Origin: a virus
Virus record (IMG/VR): IMGVR_UViG_3300010885_007319
Location: 1 to 45,270 of that record
DNA length: 45,270 nt
Reading direction: 5' to 3' (one strand)
The notes under the pieces are model-generated. The model was not told where the DNA came from, did no database searches, and was given only the letters and a program-made list of their open reading frames with translations. The position numbers and the translations under genes are program-made. Every line of letters begins with the position of its first letter. Positions within the stretch are counted from its first letter, which is position 1. This document shows positions 17,601 through 27,400 of the stretch, piece by piece.

Positions 17601-20600
17601 GGAGTACCTAATACAGGTTGTTCTTCCATTAAAGATACATATTTGTCAAAAGTTTCTACAATATGATTATTGGTACCAATTGCTGTAATTACTAATTCAG
17701 TAGCATCTGCATTTGAATCAATGTCTTGGCCAAACTTCATACCAACGCCGGCAACAGGATTTGTAATAACTTGTGATAAAGAAAACAGTCCCGAAATACC
17801 ATTTCTTTCATAGACTGCAACTTTTCCATAAGATTGATTTGATCCTCTTGAATTAGGAGCAGATACAAACATATAATTGCCTGTAACATTCATAGATATA
17901 GTATTACCAAAATTAGCATGGTGTTCAAACGGGCTAGTTATTGTTTGTAAATGATTGGTAGTAGTTCCACTGAACAACGACACTAACCCGGAACCGGTAG
18001 ACCAGCCCGGAGCTGAGATTGCAATAATTTCAGCATTAGGTGTTCCACTAATACTTGCACCCCACTGACTTCCAACATCAGACAGCTGAATTGAAGATGT
18101 GCTAACTTTTTTAATATAGTCAATTTTAATGGTTCCCACCGCAGTGGTACTAGTAGTGATCCAATAAGAATAAACAGAACCTGTACCAGTAGTAAAATTT
18201 TGGGGGGCTCCAACTAATAATAATTTACCAGTAGACATGCCTGCCTCGTATAAACTGCTACCAAATAATTCATTATTGCTAGGGTTAGGGCTTAACAAAA
18301 CTCGCTGGGGGAGTTCAGCAATACTTACAGGATTAATACTACTAATTTTTACTAATCCTTCTTGTGTATAATTAGAAGGAATACCGTCTTTTGATGCAAA
18401 TCGAACAGTGGTTGTTGTAGTAGATGATTTAACATTACTAACCAACGGAGCTCCTGCAAATAATAAACCATAACCAGTTGATCCGTTTGCATCAGAAAAC
18501 GGATGATCGTCATAAGCAACTGCATAACCAAATCCTGTATCACTACCGGGGGTAGGGGTATGATAATAATTTGTATTATTGTTAATGCCGTATCTAAATT
18601 TTAATTGAGTCGAGTTGGCTAATTCAGCATAGACAAACACATTACCTACGTTATTTTGAGTAGCAAATCCCGGAGCGCCTACTAAGAAAACTTTTGAATT
18701 CTTTTGTTTAGAAATAGACCACCCTAGGTGTTGAGCCGGAGTAGTACCAATTGCTTTGAGAGAAGATTCATTATAATTTTTTATTTTTTGATAAGTTGCC
18801 CATTTACCGTTGATATCAGTATCCGCCCATACAATTGATTTATTTGATAATTTTAAAAGTTCGGTATCTGAAGGAAGTGCATCAAAAGAATTATATCTAG
18901 AGCTGGTAAACTTAAACAATAGTCCCGGGGTGTCAGGGGCCACGCTGCTGGCAACATTTGTAGAAGTATTTTTTACACTAAATTTGTCTAGTTGAGAAAC
19001 GGAAGAAACTTCATAAACACCATTAACGGTAGAATCAAATTCTGCAATGGAAACAGTTTCGCCTACCGATAGTCCGTGGATATAATCAGTGACAAAATTT
19101 AAATGATCAACTTCTGAAGTCATACTTACCACTCTAGCCGGAGCTAGGGTATGTCTTAAAACATCCCAATCGCCGTTACTGGTAGATCCTAACCATACTT
19201 TACTACCTTCAAGTAAAGTATTAGTAGTAAGAGATAATAAATTACTTTTGTTAAATGCTGTTAAATTAACATCATCAAATCTAACGTATCCTGCAGGACT
19301 TAATTGCAAAATATCTATATCAGACGTTGTTGTAAACGTAGCAGTTGAAACATAATTTTTTGGTTTAATAGACAAGGTGTCTGCTGAAATGTATCTAATT
19401 AGATCGTTAGGAATTGATGGAATAGAATCTACTAAATTAATAACCTGCGGATTATCATTAAAGGTACCTTCTTGTAAAGGAATTTCAATTTCGTCGGCTG
19501 TGCTATAGGCACCATAATGCCCCACACGGAATGCCCATTCCTCCTTATAATCAATGTTTCCTTTTAGATTATGAATACTGGCTCTGGCCAATTTAGAAAT
19601 AGCATTACCTGTACCTTTTTCTTTAATAAATCCTTGATAGAATTTATACTGGCTAATAGGATTTGTAAAGATATTGTTTAGATAAATTCGAGGAGTATAT
19701 CCAGTTAAGTGTTGTGCGGCTTTTTGTTGACCTGCATCAAAGTTGTCAATGTCCAAACTATAAAAATCAGTAAACTGACTAATTTTATAATCAAAGTTAG
19801 ATAACAATCCCGCAACCGGTTCTTTACCCAATACAGTCCATTTGGTAAAATCAAAAGACGGTGAACCTGCAACATTTTTGTCAGCGGCGTAATATTTGCC
19901 ATCAAATCTAACAACATCGCTATATAGGTAGTCGGTAAACTGTGTCCACTCATAAATTTGTGCTGTGTCGTAAACAAAACCGGGACTAAAATAATCGCCG
20001 TCCCAGCCCGCTGTTCTAAATCCAACTAACTTCATACGGCGTTGACGGTAACCAGTTTCAATGTTAAAAATTGTGTCATTAAATAATGTAAAATTATTAA
20101 ACACCATTGCATGTTCTTTTTGCACTGAATTTAATCTAGCAAAATAAATTCCGTCTGTGGAGTTTACCGCTTGGATTGTGCAAACACCATCTTCTCTGTT
20201 TACTGTTAGAGATGTTTTTGGAAAAGCAACACCGTTAGCTTGAAGTACACTATACTCGTAGAAACTATCAAAGATATTGTCAACTACAGAAGTGGGTAAT
20301 CTAAATGTAATTTGATTTGCAAACGGACTTAGAGTAATAACACTATTATCGGCCCAGTTCTGCGTAGTCCAATACAAGTATTCTTTAGCAGAATAATTCC
20401 AATCTAATGTAGATTGCAGTTCGCTATTGTACTCAACAAAAGAAAATCCGTTGTCCTCAAGCCAAGCACCATACCCTACGATTAGATCATATATTTGCTG
20501 AAGTGTAGAAAATTCTGTGCCATAAGGAATTTGAGTAACTGATGATTTGTCAAATTGGGATGCAATCTGAACTGTTGCTCCACCAGTAACAGGTAAAGTA

Positions 20601-23600
20601 GGAATCTGTTGAAAATAAGATGCATTAAATGTATTGTCACTTCTATGACTGGATTTAACAATATAATATTTGTTAGCATAATATACAATTTGGCCTTGCT
20701 GATAATATGTTCCAGATATTGCCGCATTGGCAGTAGTGGTGTCCGCAGGTAATAATCCTGTTGCAGAACCTGTTGTACTCGGCGCCCATGTTAGATAAGG
20801 TTCCGATATGCCGCCAACTGTGATAGCAGGAGTGTTGGAATTACGAGTAACGGTATAAATGTTAAAATAAGGATGCTTAGAATCGTATCCTTTTATAATA
20901 AATCCTGTGTTGCTTTTTTGTACAATAATTCCAGATATAGCAGTAGACTTGATAGGATTGCTAACATTTAAAATTAGAGAATAATCCTCTGGTTGTAAAA
21001 TTGCACCAGGACTAGTGCTGACTGGATCAATTGCATCAATGATTATTTGTAATTCAGAATTGTCAACAAATCCGCCAACTTTATAAAATAAATTTACATC
21101 AATATTTTGCAAATCAGAAATCAATTCTTGATCATATTTGTTTGTACGTTGTCGGCCCACTTCGCTAACATAAACACTATAACCAGTGGTTAGTGTTGCA
21201 CCGTGCTGAGTATATACATTTTTAAGATTTAAAAAACTGTGGTCTGAGCCATATGACCACTGCCCTGCTTTATTTTTATTGACTCTAATAGGATCATACA
21301 TTAATGCTGAATATAATGCAGGTTTGGTCAATGCTAATAATTTTTGTAAAACAAATGGCCAGTAGCTGCTGCGGCGCCATGCAGTTTCTGCTGCGCCTTG
21401 ATCACCCAACATCCACGATTGCTTTTGATTATAAACAGTAATATTAGATGCAATTAATACAGTAGGATCAACCAAATCACCAGAGTCATCAACTGGTAAT
21501 AAATTCAACAGACCGATGCGAGTATAGAACGGATTAGTTCCTGCACGAGACCCATGACGTATTATACCGTGTTCTAAATCAGACCAAAGAATTGTATTGC
21601 CGGCGGTGTAAGGAGCAGGACCATATTCGGTTTCCCACCAGATTGGCTGGTCAATAAATCCCAACATCTCCCAAGGTGCAGTATGTGGTCGATCTGTATC
21701 GTAGAAATATTTGTAGACATTTCTCCAACTGCCACTTAACTGTAGACCTAACGTAGCATTATAACTACCTGTGTAATTCCAAGTAAATGGATTGGCCAAA
21801 TCAAATGCAGAATTTTGAGTATAATCAATCCCATGAATTCCGGACCAAGTGCTGAAATCACGTTGAATAATTTCATTAATTTCTTTTACAGAATATTCAT
21901 TATTTCTAAATGCTCCGGGCATGACCGCATTAATGTCAATTAATTCATTTCTGTATGTTGCTTTGATGTTGTTGTATATTCTTTTTTCTAATTCAAGAAT
22001 AATATTATCCCTATAGTCATTGTAGGCTAGTAAAATACTGCCATCATGGCATTGGATAACATCAGTAGGTGTAATATAACTAGTATCTGTAAACTTAATA
22101 GGAGCAAATTTAGGATACAATCCCAATTTAGTAGGAGTAGGAGGAACAAAGTTTCCTTCAGTATTGGCATAATCCTTAATTTCTATTTGATCACCAACTG
22201 CTAAATTTTTTAAGATTTCAATATATGAATCATTTGGAACAAATACATAATCTATTCCGCAAGTTAATTGATTACTATTTAAATAGACCAGCACAGACCG
22301 CATGGTCAATGCTAACGGATCGTATTCTAAAGTGATAGGATATAACTTATTTTTTGGGTTAGAAACATGCCATACTCTGCTGGTATAGTCTTTTCCGTAC
22401 GGTGCCATATCTGACATATAGTAGGAACTTGCAGAAGTTTTGTTAGCATTAATTTCTTTAAGGGCAATGTCAACTGCTGCTACTGGATTTGTTTGCAGAT
22501 CTAATGATTCAATTTTAGATAAAAATGCTAACTTAAATTGATTGTATTGATTGGCAGCTTTGGTCAATGCATCAATTACACTGTGTTCTTTTTGCCCAAT
22601 AAAAAATTGTGCAAAGGGCATTGGGTTTAAGTTTGAAATCAACCGCTTTCCACGCACAGCTAAATTAGCACGATCTCTTAATGCAATACCAGATAGCCCA
22701 GCAGTCATTGTGTTAAGGTGATCACTGATTTCACTAAGTGTCAGTGAGGAGATGGGGCCGTTTAAAGGATTATTAGTAAGACCCAGTGGTGCTTCGTAAT
22801 AAGAGTTTTCGTCAACAGTTATTAATGGAATAGCATACGGGTCTGCTTTAGACCATACATTAAAATAATCATTGCCAATTTTATAATAGGTAATGCCAGT
22901 GGATACGGTAGTTGTTACACGAGATGACGATACAATAGAAATAGAGCCTGTTGTAAAATAATTATTAAACAAGTAACTGCCTTGGCCAACACTATTTTTA
23001 TATTTTAAAGGAAATCCTAAAATAGTATCATTTGCGCCTTGGCCTATTGCATAACCAAAAATTTTATTACCTTTAAAGTCGCTTGCATACACATTAATAT
23101 CACTATAGCTATTGCCGTTATTGTCAAACAAATCAAACAAAGGAGCTTGATTTAGTGCAGTATGTTGTTGAGCAAATTTCCAAGTATCTCCGTCAAACCA
23201 CCAACTAGTACCGGCGTTTTTTATTCCAATTGCAACTGAAACTACAGATTCTGCAACAGGAGATTCAACTTCGACCAAAGTCAAACGCATCTTACTGTCA
23301 ATGAATACATATTCAACTTGATATATTTTAGATCTTACCATGTCATCTGTATCGGCAGAGAATACAATTCTATGACCTTGTTGTAAAAGTTGACCATCCA
23401 CAGTATGACCAGCAGATCCTTCAACTAGACTAAATGCATCAGTAGTAATTTCATCAATAAGATCAATTTCAGCAAGTCCATGAGATCCAAAATTATATAA
23501 TTTTAAATTTGCAACAAATTCAATAATTGGTCGGCAAGCACGCATCTTTAAAGGAAGTATCAGTTCTTTGCCCAATGCTGCTGCTGTAGCGGTAATAATA

Positions 23601-24400
23601 TCTTTATGTACCCAGCGATTATAACGCGACCAAGGATTTAAATCTTTACTGGCACGGTTAATAGTAATGTATTCAGGGTCAACTGGTAATTTTTTAAGAG
23701 CATCAAATGGATAATGATCAAAACCGTCAACATCAAATGCGTTTTCGTATACTTTGGCCAAAGCTTCGGGGCTGTCTAATAAATTGTAGTCCACTAGTAC
23801 AATTTTTGTTCCAACTCCTTCCACAAAATAATCTTTATTTAAATAAGACTCGGGTACTACGGTTGCAGTAAATCTAATCTTCATGCCGTTAGATAACACT
23901 AGGCCATTGGCAAATGTATATGTTGGTTGCCCTACAATGCTGTTTATATCTACAGATTGGTCAATATTGATAGTATCAGGACCGGTTACTAACCAATAGT
24001 ACTGTTGATAATTTACAAACTTATCCCAGTCAATATGCGGATTATAGGAATAAAATTCAGATCTAAATAATCTATCAAAATTATCAGTACTGCCACCATA
24101 TAGATTAATTTCATTAACTAGGTCATCTAATCCAACCACATTGTTGATTGTGCCTGTGGTATCTTTAACAATTAATGCAGGGTCTAATTGATAATTTTTT
24201 CTAAAAGGCAATGCCTCAGAAATATAAACATCGCCATTTTTATATGTGGGAGTATTTGTAGAACCAATATAACCATCTAGTCTTTCTAATTGTGGCTTTT
24301 GAATTAACTGATCAATCGTACTAGAAAGAAATTTAGAGTTTTTAGTGGTACGTAAAAACTCGGGAAGTAGATTAACTGATTTTATATTTTTATCTGCCAT
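11639..24400 (-). CDS. Giant tail/baseplate structural protein (4253 aa) with FG-GAP beta-propeller
   Basis: One open frame of 12.8 kb with no break. The N-terminus (NLLPEFLRTTKNSKFLSSTIDQL..., then ISEALPFRKNYQLDPALIVKDT, LYGGSTDNFDRLF, YNPHIDWDKFVNYQQYYW) matches, from memory, the start of very large virion proteins in T4-like cyanophages and pelagiphages. Near residue 1000 is another typical block (GAAETAWRRSSYWPFVLQKL). Residues about 1892-2364 form seven FG-GAP-like repeats. GxGYxxxPxVxI repeats appear twice (NAGYGYRISPTVTI; GSGYTSVPSVII) around residues 2750-3120. Near residue 4000 is PGVIIINGERIEFF...LRRSTLGTAP, a small beta-domain common in phage tail proteins. Its place directly after gp6 suggests a baseplate-attached, perhaps host-recognition, structure. 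The exact role is unknown. Confidence 0.82.
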   Translation of the reverse strand: MADKNIKSVNLLPEFLRTTKNSKFLSSTIDQLIQKPQLERLDGYIGSTNTPTYKNGDVYISEALPFRKNYQLDPALIVKDTTGTINNVVGLDDLVNEINLYGGSTDNFDRLFRSEFYSYNPHIDWDKFVNYQQYYWLVTGPDTINIDQSVDINSIVGQPTYTFANGLVLSNGMKIRFTATVVPESYLNKDYFVEGVGTKIVLVDYNLLDSPEALAKVYENAFDVDGFDHYPFDALKKLPVDPEYITINRASKDLNPWSRYNRWVHKDIITATAAALGKELILPLKMRACRPIIEFVANLKLYNFGSHGLAEIDLIDEITTDAFSLVEGSAGHTVDGQLLQQGHRIVFSADTDDMVRSKIYQVEYVFIDSKMRLTLVEVESPVAESVVSVAIGIKNAGTSWWFDGDTWKFAQQHTALNQAPLFDLFDNNGNSYSDINVYASDFKGNKIFGYAIGQGANDTILGFPLKYKNSVGQGSYLFNNYFTTGSISIVSSSRVTTTVSTGITYYKIGNDYFNVWSKADPYAIPLITVDENSYYEAPLGLTNNPLNGPISSLTLSEISDHLNTMTAGLSGIALRDRANLAVRGKRLISNLNPMPFAQFFIGQKEHSVIDALTKAANQYNQFKLAFLSKIESLDLQTNPVAAVDIALKEINANKTSASSYYMSDMAPYGKDYTSRVWHVSNPKNKLYPITLEYDPLALTMRSVLVYLNSNQLTCGIDYVFVPNDSYIEILKNLAVGDQIEIKDYANTEGNFVPPTPTKLGLYPKFAPIKFTDTSYITPTDVIQCHDGSILLAYNDYRDNIILELEKRIYNNIKATYRNELIDINAVMPGAFRNNEYSVKEINEIIQRDFSTWSGIHGIDYTQNSAFDLANPFTWNYTGSYNATLGLQLSGSWRNVYKYFYDTDRPHTAPWEMLGFIDQPIWWETEYGPAPYTAGNTILWSDLEHGIIRHGSRAGTNPFYTRIGLLNLLPVDDSGDLVDPTVLIASNITVYNQKQSWMLGDQGAAETAWRRSSYWPFVLQKLLALTKPALYSALMYDPIRVNKNKAGQWSYGSDHSFLNLKNVYTQHGATLTTGYSVYVSEVGRQRTNKYDQELISDLQNIDVNLFYKVGGFVDNSELQIIIDAIDPVSTSPGAILQPEDYSLILNVSNPIKSTAISGIIVQKSNTGFIIKGYDSKHPYFNIYTVTRNSNTPAITVGGISEPYLTWAPSTTGSATGLLPADTTTANAAISGTYYQQGQIVYYANKYYIVKSSHRSDNTFNASYFQQIPTLPVTGGATVQIASQFDKSSVTQIPYGTEFSTLQQIYDLIVGYGAWLEDNGFSFVEYNSELQSTLDWNYSAKEYLYWTTQNWADNSVITLSPFANQITFRLPTSVVDNIFDSFYEYSVLQANGVAFPKTSLTVNREDGVCTIQAVNSTDGIYFARLNSVQKEHAMVFNNFTLFNDTIFNIETGYRQRRMKLVGFRTAGWDGDYFSPGFVYDTAQIYEWTQFTDYLYSDVVRFDGKYYAADKNVAGSPSFDFTKWTVLGKEPVAGLLSNFDYKISQFTDFYSLDIDNFDAGQQKAAQHLTGYTPRIYLNNIFTNPISQYKFYQGFIKEKGTGNAISKLARASIHNLKGNIDYKEEWAFRVGHYGAYSTADEIEIPLQEGTFNDNPQVINLVDSIPSIPNDLIRYISADTLSIKPKNYVSTATFTTTSDIDILQLSPAGYVRFDDVNLTAFNKSNLLSLTTNTLLEGSKVWLGSTSNGDWDVLRHTLAPARVVSMTSEVDHLNFVTDYIHGLSVGETVSIAEFDSTVNGVYEVSSVSQLDKFSVKNTSTNVASSVAPDTPGLLFKFTSSRYNSFDALPSDTELLKLSNKSIVWADTDINGKWATYQKIKNYNESSLKAIGTTPAQHLGWSISKQKNSKVFLVGAPGFATQNNVGNVFVYAELANSTQLKFRYGINNNTNYYHTPTPGSDTGFGYAVAYDDHPFSDANGSTGYGLLFAGAPLVSNVKSSTTTTTVRFASKDGIPSNYTQEGLVKISSINPVSIAELPQRVLLSPNPSNNELFGSSLYEAGMSTGKLLLVGAPQNFTTGTGSVYSYWITTSTTAVGTIKIDYIKKVSTSSIQLSDVGSQWGASISGTPNAEIIAISAPGWSTGSGLVSLFSGTTTNHLQTITSPFEHHANFGNTISMNVTGNYMFVSAPNSRGSNQSYGKVAVYERNGISGLFSLSQVITNPVAGVGMKFGQDIDSNADATELVITAIGTNNHIVETFDKYVSLMEEQPVLGTPYVNDPNSVENDAATTFDLASTTFFDVITNSGSAYVYNRKNKLFKLADEFLPSNTNNGTNFGYSVAVNANTVYVGAPAYQNSTFEDDEISSLYKFNKKNVTAHSWNLLRYQPDLVLVDTVRKVALFDSFNDSVISYLDVVDPLKGKISGVAEQELKYKSAFDPAIYSLGTEITVNNTNNHWLDNHVGELWWDLSTVKYVWYEQGSLEYRKTNWGKTFPGSSIDVYEWTGSSLLPSQWATIADTPAGLARGVSGQPKHPDNSVISVKQIYNSISGSFTNYYYYWVKNSIITPNVKNRRNNTYTVAKIIENPASYGLQYVSILANNALAVANIGNQLVGDRIHLNISTDSINNQIPKHTEWLLLQEGAEKGTPPALIEKKLMDSLIGHDSFGNLVPDPSLSERSRYGINIRPRQTLFKDRVAALRNTIEFANSVLINERITGNYSFINLDQQEIIPDAYTHEYDQIVEDNESLLLIDSHRFEKPQLSCTVMNGQIRSIKINNAGYGYRISPTVTILGNSNAVITTEINEVGQLVSATIVNAGSGFVTAPELIVRPYTVVVLTDSTYNNKWTKFAYDIPSASWTRLHTQRYNTSLYWQYIDWVSSTYNKFLDYSYVVDHVYNLIELPTLAAGSYVKVKNGGLGKFIILEKTNTGVGTFDVDFDIVYAESGTIQISNSLWNASISELGWDQNNTYDQTLFDQAPNLELEYILKALKNDIFINKLKINWNLLFFKAVKFAMSEQKLLDWAFKTSFINVTNYSGELSQPPIYKLSDAINYENYIAEVKPYHTRVRTFTTNNSVVDNSKSYTTDFDLPSKYNKVTNKFITVDDDSSMLTTYPWKSWADNHSYYVGSISVGKPGSGYTSVPSVIITAANGDTGYGAKAIAYITSGAVTSIIVTDPGQGYYVTPIATLVGGGEHIIPAKIYAQLVNQKVRSNTIGIKFDRTSKIPELDNLNNVDEFIGNGLNSEFELSWLAAPDKNKIIVTVDGVRALLSEFTIKYYQAAHGEYHKQRSNLVFLNSAPGDGIIIKISYEKNLDLLSATDRILNYYTATSGMPGLDLGQLMTGIEYPKTRIEGLKFDYSTEWDVSGYDTSVWADQVGYYTSAVSTSSSISVGGTWTSIALNSVRGIAVGHHVNVTSTTTNKFNANTVQVVKVNTASNTVVFNHTATNTIAINSKIEFWDYNSAASLLDSVIEGGTWNTSTRISALGISPTDIIIDGDGFLTPNTSHAPEELVPGEIHDSLGINVYTKNPNSSPVILTSSFEIYNIGVSTVRRLSLAPLNTDSLVVTFNNKILSYGTDYSVNWETTELIIVPQTVRGTVSYSIISMGSLSTNEEAGLLNTRSITSTQSTLHVESAGAKSAYVTVNGRTLSQVSTSTEYGYILSFGGRNDNRAIVNIYNLPVGTNTVTVWFFGTEQRLHSEIREQVITNTSNPVPILPGAPYIEIPFDLTYAMDTSKPEVANAIVEFNGKKLTPPHIDYYTVASNRVFAINNAGTFGIDNIRVYVNGVELRRGFDFTFASNYVTITILRLEPGDVVAIVSKPGSTGYPPNQQNYEYDIIGSKLYLCTSGVDAILKWKNGVGDLKIITYSNTDNMLMRTETFSENTSNRYKISRPVLDENYIWVTVAGVPLTNFIDFEILDDRLTVQISNKFSGPVIITTFNNTNLILGYRIFNDIFNRTHFKRLSKSNTTYLTQDLSFTDTEIHVANASVLTPANVNKNIPGVIIINGERIEFFTIIDNVLGQLRRSTLGTAPCFNNRVGTRVIDQSPSQTVPFGENIYRQSQLTVSTATNYTISTVKQIVRYNINSANTGTFANDGITLSTASGILAADQISVYYGGRLLNKVGTYHQNIDLSYDSPALHILGTKSTVDQLPDTVNYGDAYVIASNNQVWVYTDSKDAKSFKGYEHRGLNYQPPEFTVSGQRLTLNIPGGIDTGVRLTVVKRQFNRSTVWNNEVSSTKTLSIMDSNTIPAKFLQDGPAELPDQYYYSN
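17311..18727 (-). repeat. Seven FG-GAP-like blades (predicted beta-propeller) inside the giant tail protein
   Basis: Residues about 1892-2364. Blades begin, in order: LGWSISKQ (then VFLVGAPG), GFGYAVAYD (GLLFAGAP), LFGSSLYEA (LLLVGAPQ), QWGASISGT (IIAISAPG), NFGNTISMN (YMFVSAPN), KFGQDIDSN (LVITAIGT, with an insertion before GSAYVYNRK) and NFGYSVAVN (TVYVGAPA). Each pairs an FG-like turn with a GAP-like turn and most end in a GxVxxY strand. Seven is the number expected for a closed integrin-alpha-type propeller. Seen in sequence; fold is inference. Confidence 0.7.
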
Positions 24401-24402
24401 GT

Positions 24403-27400
24403 TTAACTTCTAGTAATAATATTTTTGGTATTCAATTGTGACGCGGTAATAGCACTAATAATTTCTATGTTACCCACCGATGCCCCACTAACAAACAACT
24501 CGTTACTCAAACAGGTAATCTCATAGAAACTACCAAAATTATTTGGGCTTGCCGGAACAATAACAAAGTTTGTTATGTCCGGAGTTAACAAATTCATAAC
24601 ATAAGTTGCTAATTCACTGAAGTAAAAACTTTGACCAAAATCCCAATTTTGTAAACTGAAAAATTCATTTATTGCAGTTAATATTCTGCTTTGCAATGTA
24701 TTAGTGCTGAGTGTACTATAAGTACTTTGAACAGCTTTAAATGTAGCTTGCAAATTTATATCGGCTTGATTACCAAACAATACTTTATATTTTACTGGCT
24801 GGAATATAATCTCGTCGCTAATAGTTTTAATAGGTTCCAAGTAAGCGGAATAATCTTGTGCAAGACTGGAGCTAGTAGGAGCTAATGGTTCAGTACCAAC
24901 GCCAGAACTTAACCAATATCTATAATTTGCATCATAATTGGCAGTTAATAGATAAACATCCATAATATTACTCTTACTGGGATCAATTCTTCTATCTTCA
25001 CTACTGTTGTGAGTGTAGTGGAATTTTAAATTTTCACGACCCATATAGGCAACATAATTGGGATTATATATCCAAGGAGAAGTGGTATCGGACAACTGTG
25101 CAGAATAACTGTTGACAACATTATATCCCGGATCATAGAAATAGAATAAATCCCCATCTGTGGGAATAATCTTACCACTGCTGATTAAATTATATGCATC
25201 TTTAGGTGTGGGGCATGCCGTAAACATATCGATATCAATTGGAGTGTAGGTCACACCATCGGATTGAAGTTGAAAATATACAAATTTATCTAAAAAGTTT
25301 GTTACTGCATTTGTACTAGTAGTGGCAACTATATTATCAAATGCATCAGGATCAGAAATTTGACCTAAATTGTTATGGTCATAAAAACTAACTTTAACTT
25401 TTGACGGATCAACATATCCATCTACTTCAACAATATTATCATCAACTTGCCATTGATAATCTTTACCTAACCCGGTACTAAACTGTGTATTTTTTGTATT
25501 AATAGATAGTACAGTAATTTGATCTTTAACCAAAGTATTATTTGTAAAATCGTAATTCAATGAGTTGGGGTCAACATAAAAGGACGTTTGCCTTGTACTT
25601 TCAAATATATAATCAATGGCACGATATTGTACTCGATAACTGTTACCTTGCCATACAAATGCAATTAGCCAACTGGCATCACTACTGGAATTTCTATTAT
25701 CACCCTGATACAATAAACTAAAAGGATTAATTAAATCTAAATTAGTATCTTGAATAATTTTCCATGTTCTAGTTAATGTATCAAATCTTAGACCAAAGTT
25801 TGTTTGTTGGGTACACAATCCAACTAGATCATTTTCAAAAGTATAGTTAAAAGAGTTAACAAATGCTGGGATTACTTCGTAGGGAACTGCGGCAGTATCC
25901 ACCATGTTGCTTAAAATTACGGGACCGGTGCCGTCGGCAAGTGTGCCAAGTCCGGTGTTCGAACCATCACCTACAACTTTATTAACCATGACCCAGATAT
26001 AGTTTGCAGTAGAATCAGATGAGTTCTTGGTCAATGCACCGTTGGGTTTAAAATATGCTTTAGCAGGATTATAACGAGGATCAGTAGTAGGCAAACTGGC
26101 AGGTGCTACAAATTTAACCATTGCGCCTTGATCAATATATCTTAAATTGTTAGAAATATATAATCCCACACTGGAAGGATTTCCGTTGCTAACAAAATGT
26201 CCGCTGGATTGATTTGATCCTTTGCTATCTTGAATCCAAGATAGATTTAAATCTAATAAATTGGGTCTAGTGTACTGATCAAAATATAAAGATCTTAACG
26301 CGGGGTTGGATACTAAGGTAGCTAGCCTATTTTTAATAATTGACCAAACTTCATTTTGATTTTTAAAATTAAATGTAAAACTTTGCTCTAAATTCTTTTT
26401 GTATAAAATACCATCAGTGGCAAAAATATTTGTACTGCTATATTTGCCACTGACATCAGTAAGTTCAAAGTATTTACTAATTCCGCTGGTAACGCGAGCA
26501 ATGCTTTTGACTTTAAGGATACTACTTCCTAATTTTAATGGAGCAATATTATAGTCTTCAGCAGTTACCATGCGATTCTGTGTGTAATAAATCTGAGGAG
26601 CTTTTAATTTAATACTTTCATTGGTCTCAGATGTTGCACTATTTCCTACAGTATATTGCAATCCCAAAGTTAATGTCATTGTCTGTGATTGACCAACTTG
26701 ATTAACGTATGGAATATTAACAACTATACCGCTCATCTGTTCTGGTTTAATTGTGTAATTTAACGCATTACTTTGACGATAAAATAAGGCAAAATTACCT
26801 TGTGGCAAATTACCAAAACTACCATCAGCAAAATTTAAATCAATTTGATCTTGGTCACGACTTGCTACACTATATATATTTCTATTGGTAGAACTGATAC
26901 TATTGTAAATGACATTATTACCACTCACTGCGGGTACTTTTGTCCATAGAGTAGAGTAGTTGCCATTTGCATCCAATTGCCATAACCATACATCGGAGTT
27001 GTTGATATTAGAAACGTTAACACCAATAATTTCGTTGGCAACCGGATTGGATACAGTAAAGTTAGATACGCCCAGCTGACCTTGTTTAAAGTGTGCAAAG
27101 AATCCCGTATTTTTACTGTCAGTTCCCTGATTATTATTTTGATAAACAAAACTAAATGTGTTGGCAGGGAGAGGAGCTTCCTCGGCAATGGATGTGTTAT
27201 TAAAAATTGTTGACGAAACAATTTCAAAATTCATTGAAATACCATTGACATTTTTTAAGAAAGTATAAACAGGTACGTCAGAATTTGTGCTGTTGATTCT
27301 ATATTGATCTGTTACAATACCATTTATAGTTTGACGGTTATAAGGCGTGCCAACTGCGTAAGTATTTGGCATGGCCGAATTCATTATATTAACAAATTGC

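Noticed and set aside
11639-24400. Frameshift or fused genes in the 12.8-kb frame
   Set aside because: The frame has no internal stop and the typical N- and C-terminal blocks of large marine phage tail proteins are both present, so it is one gene.
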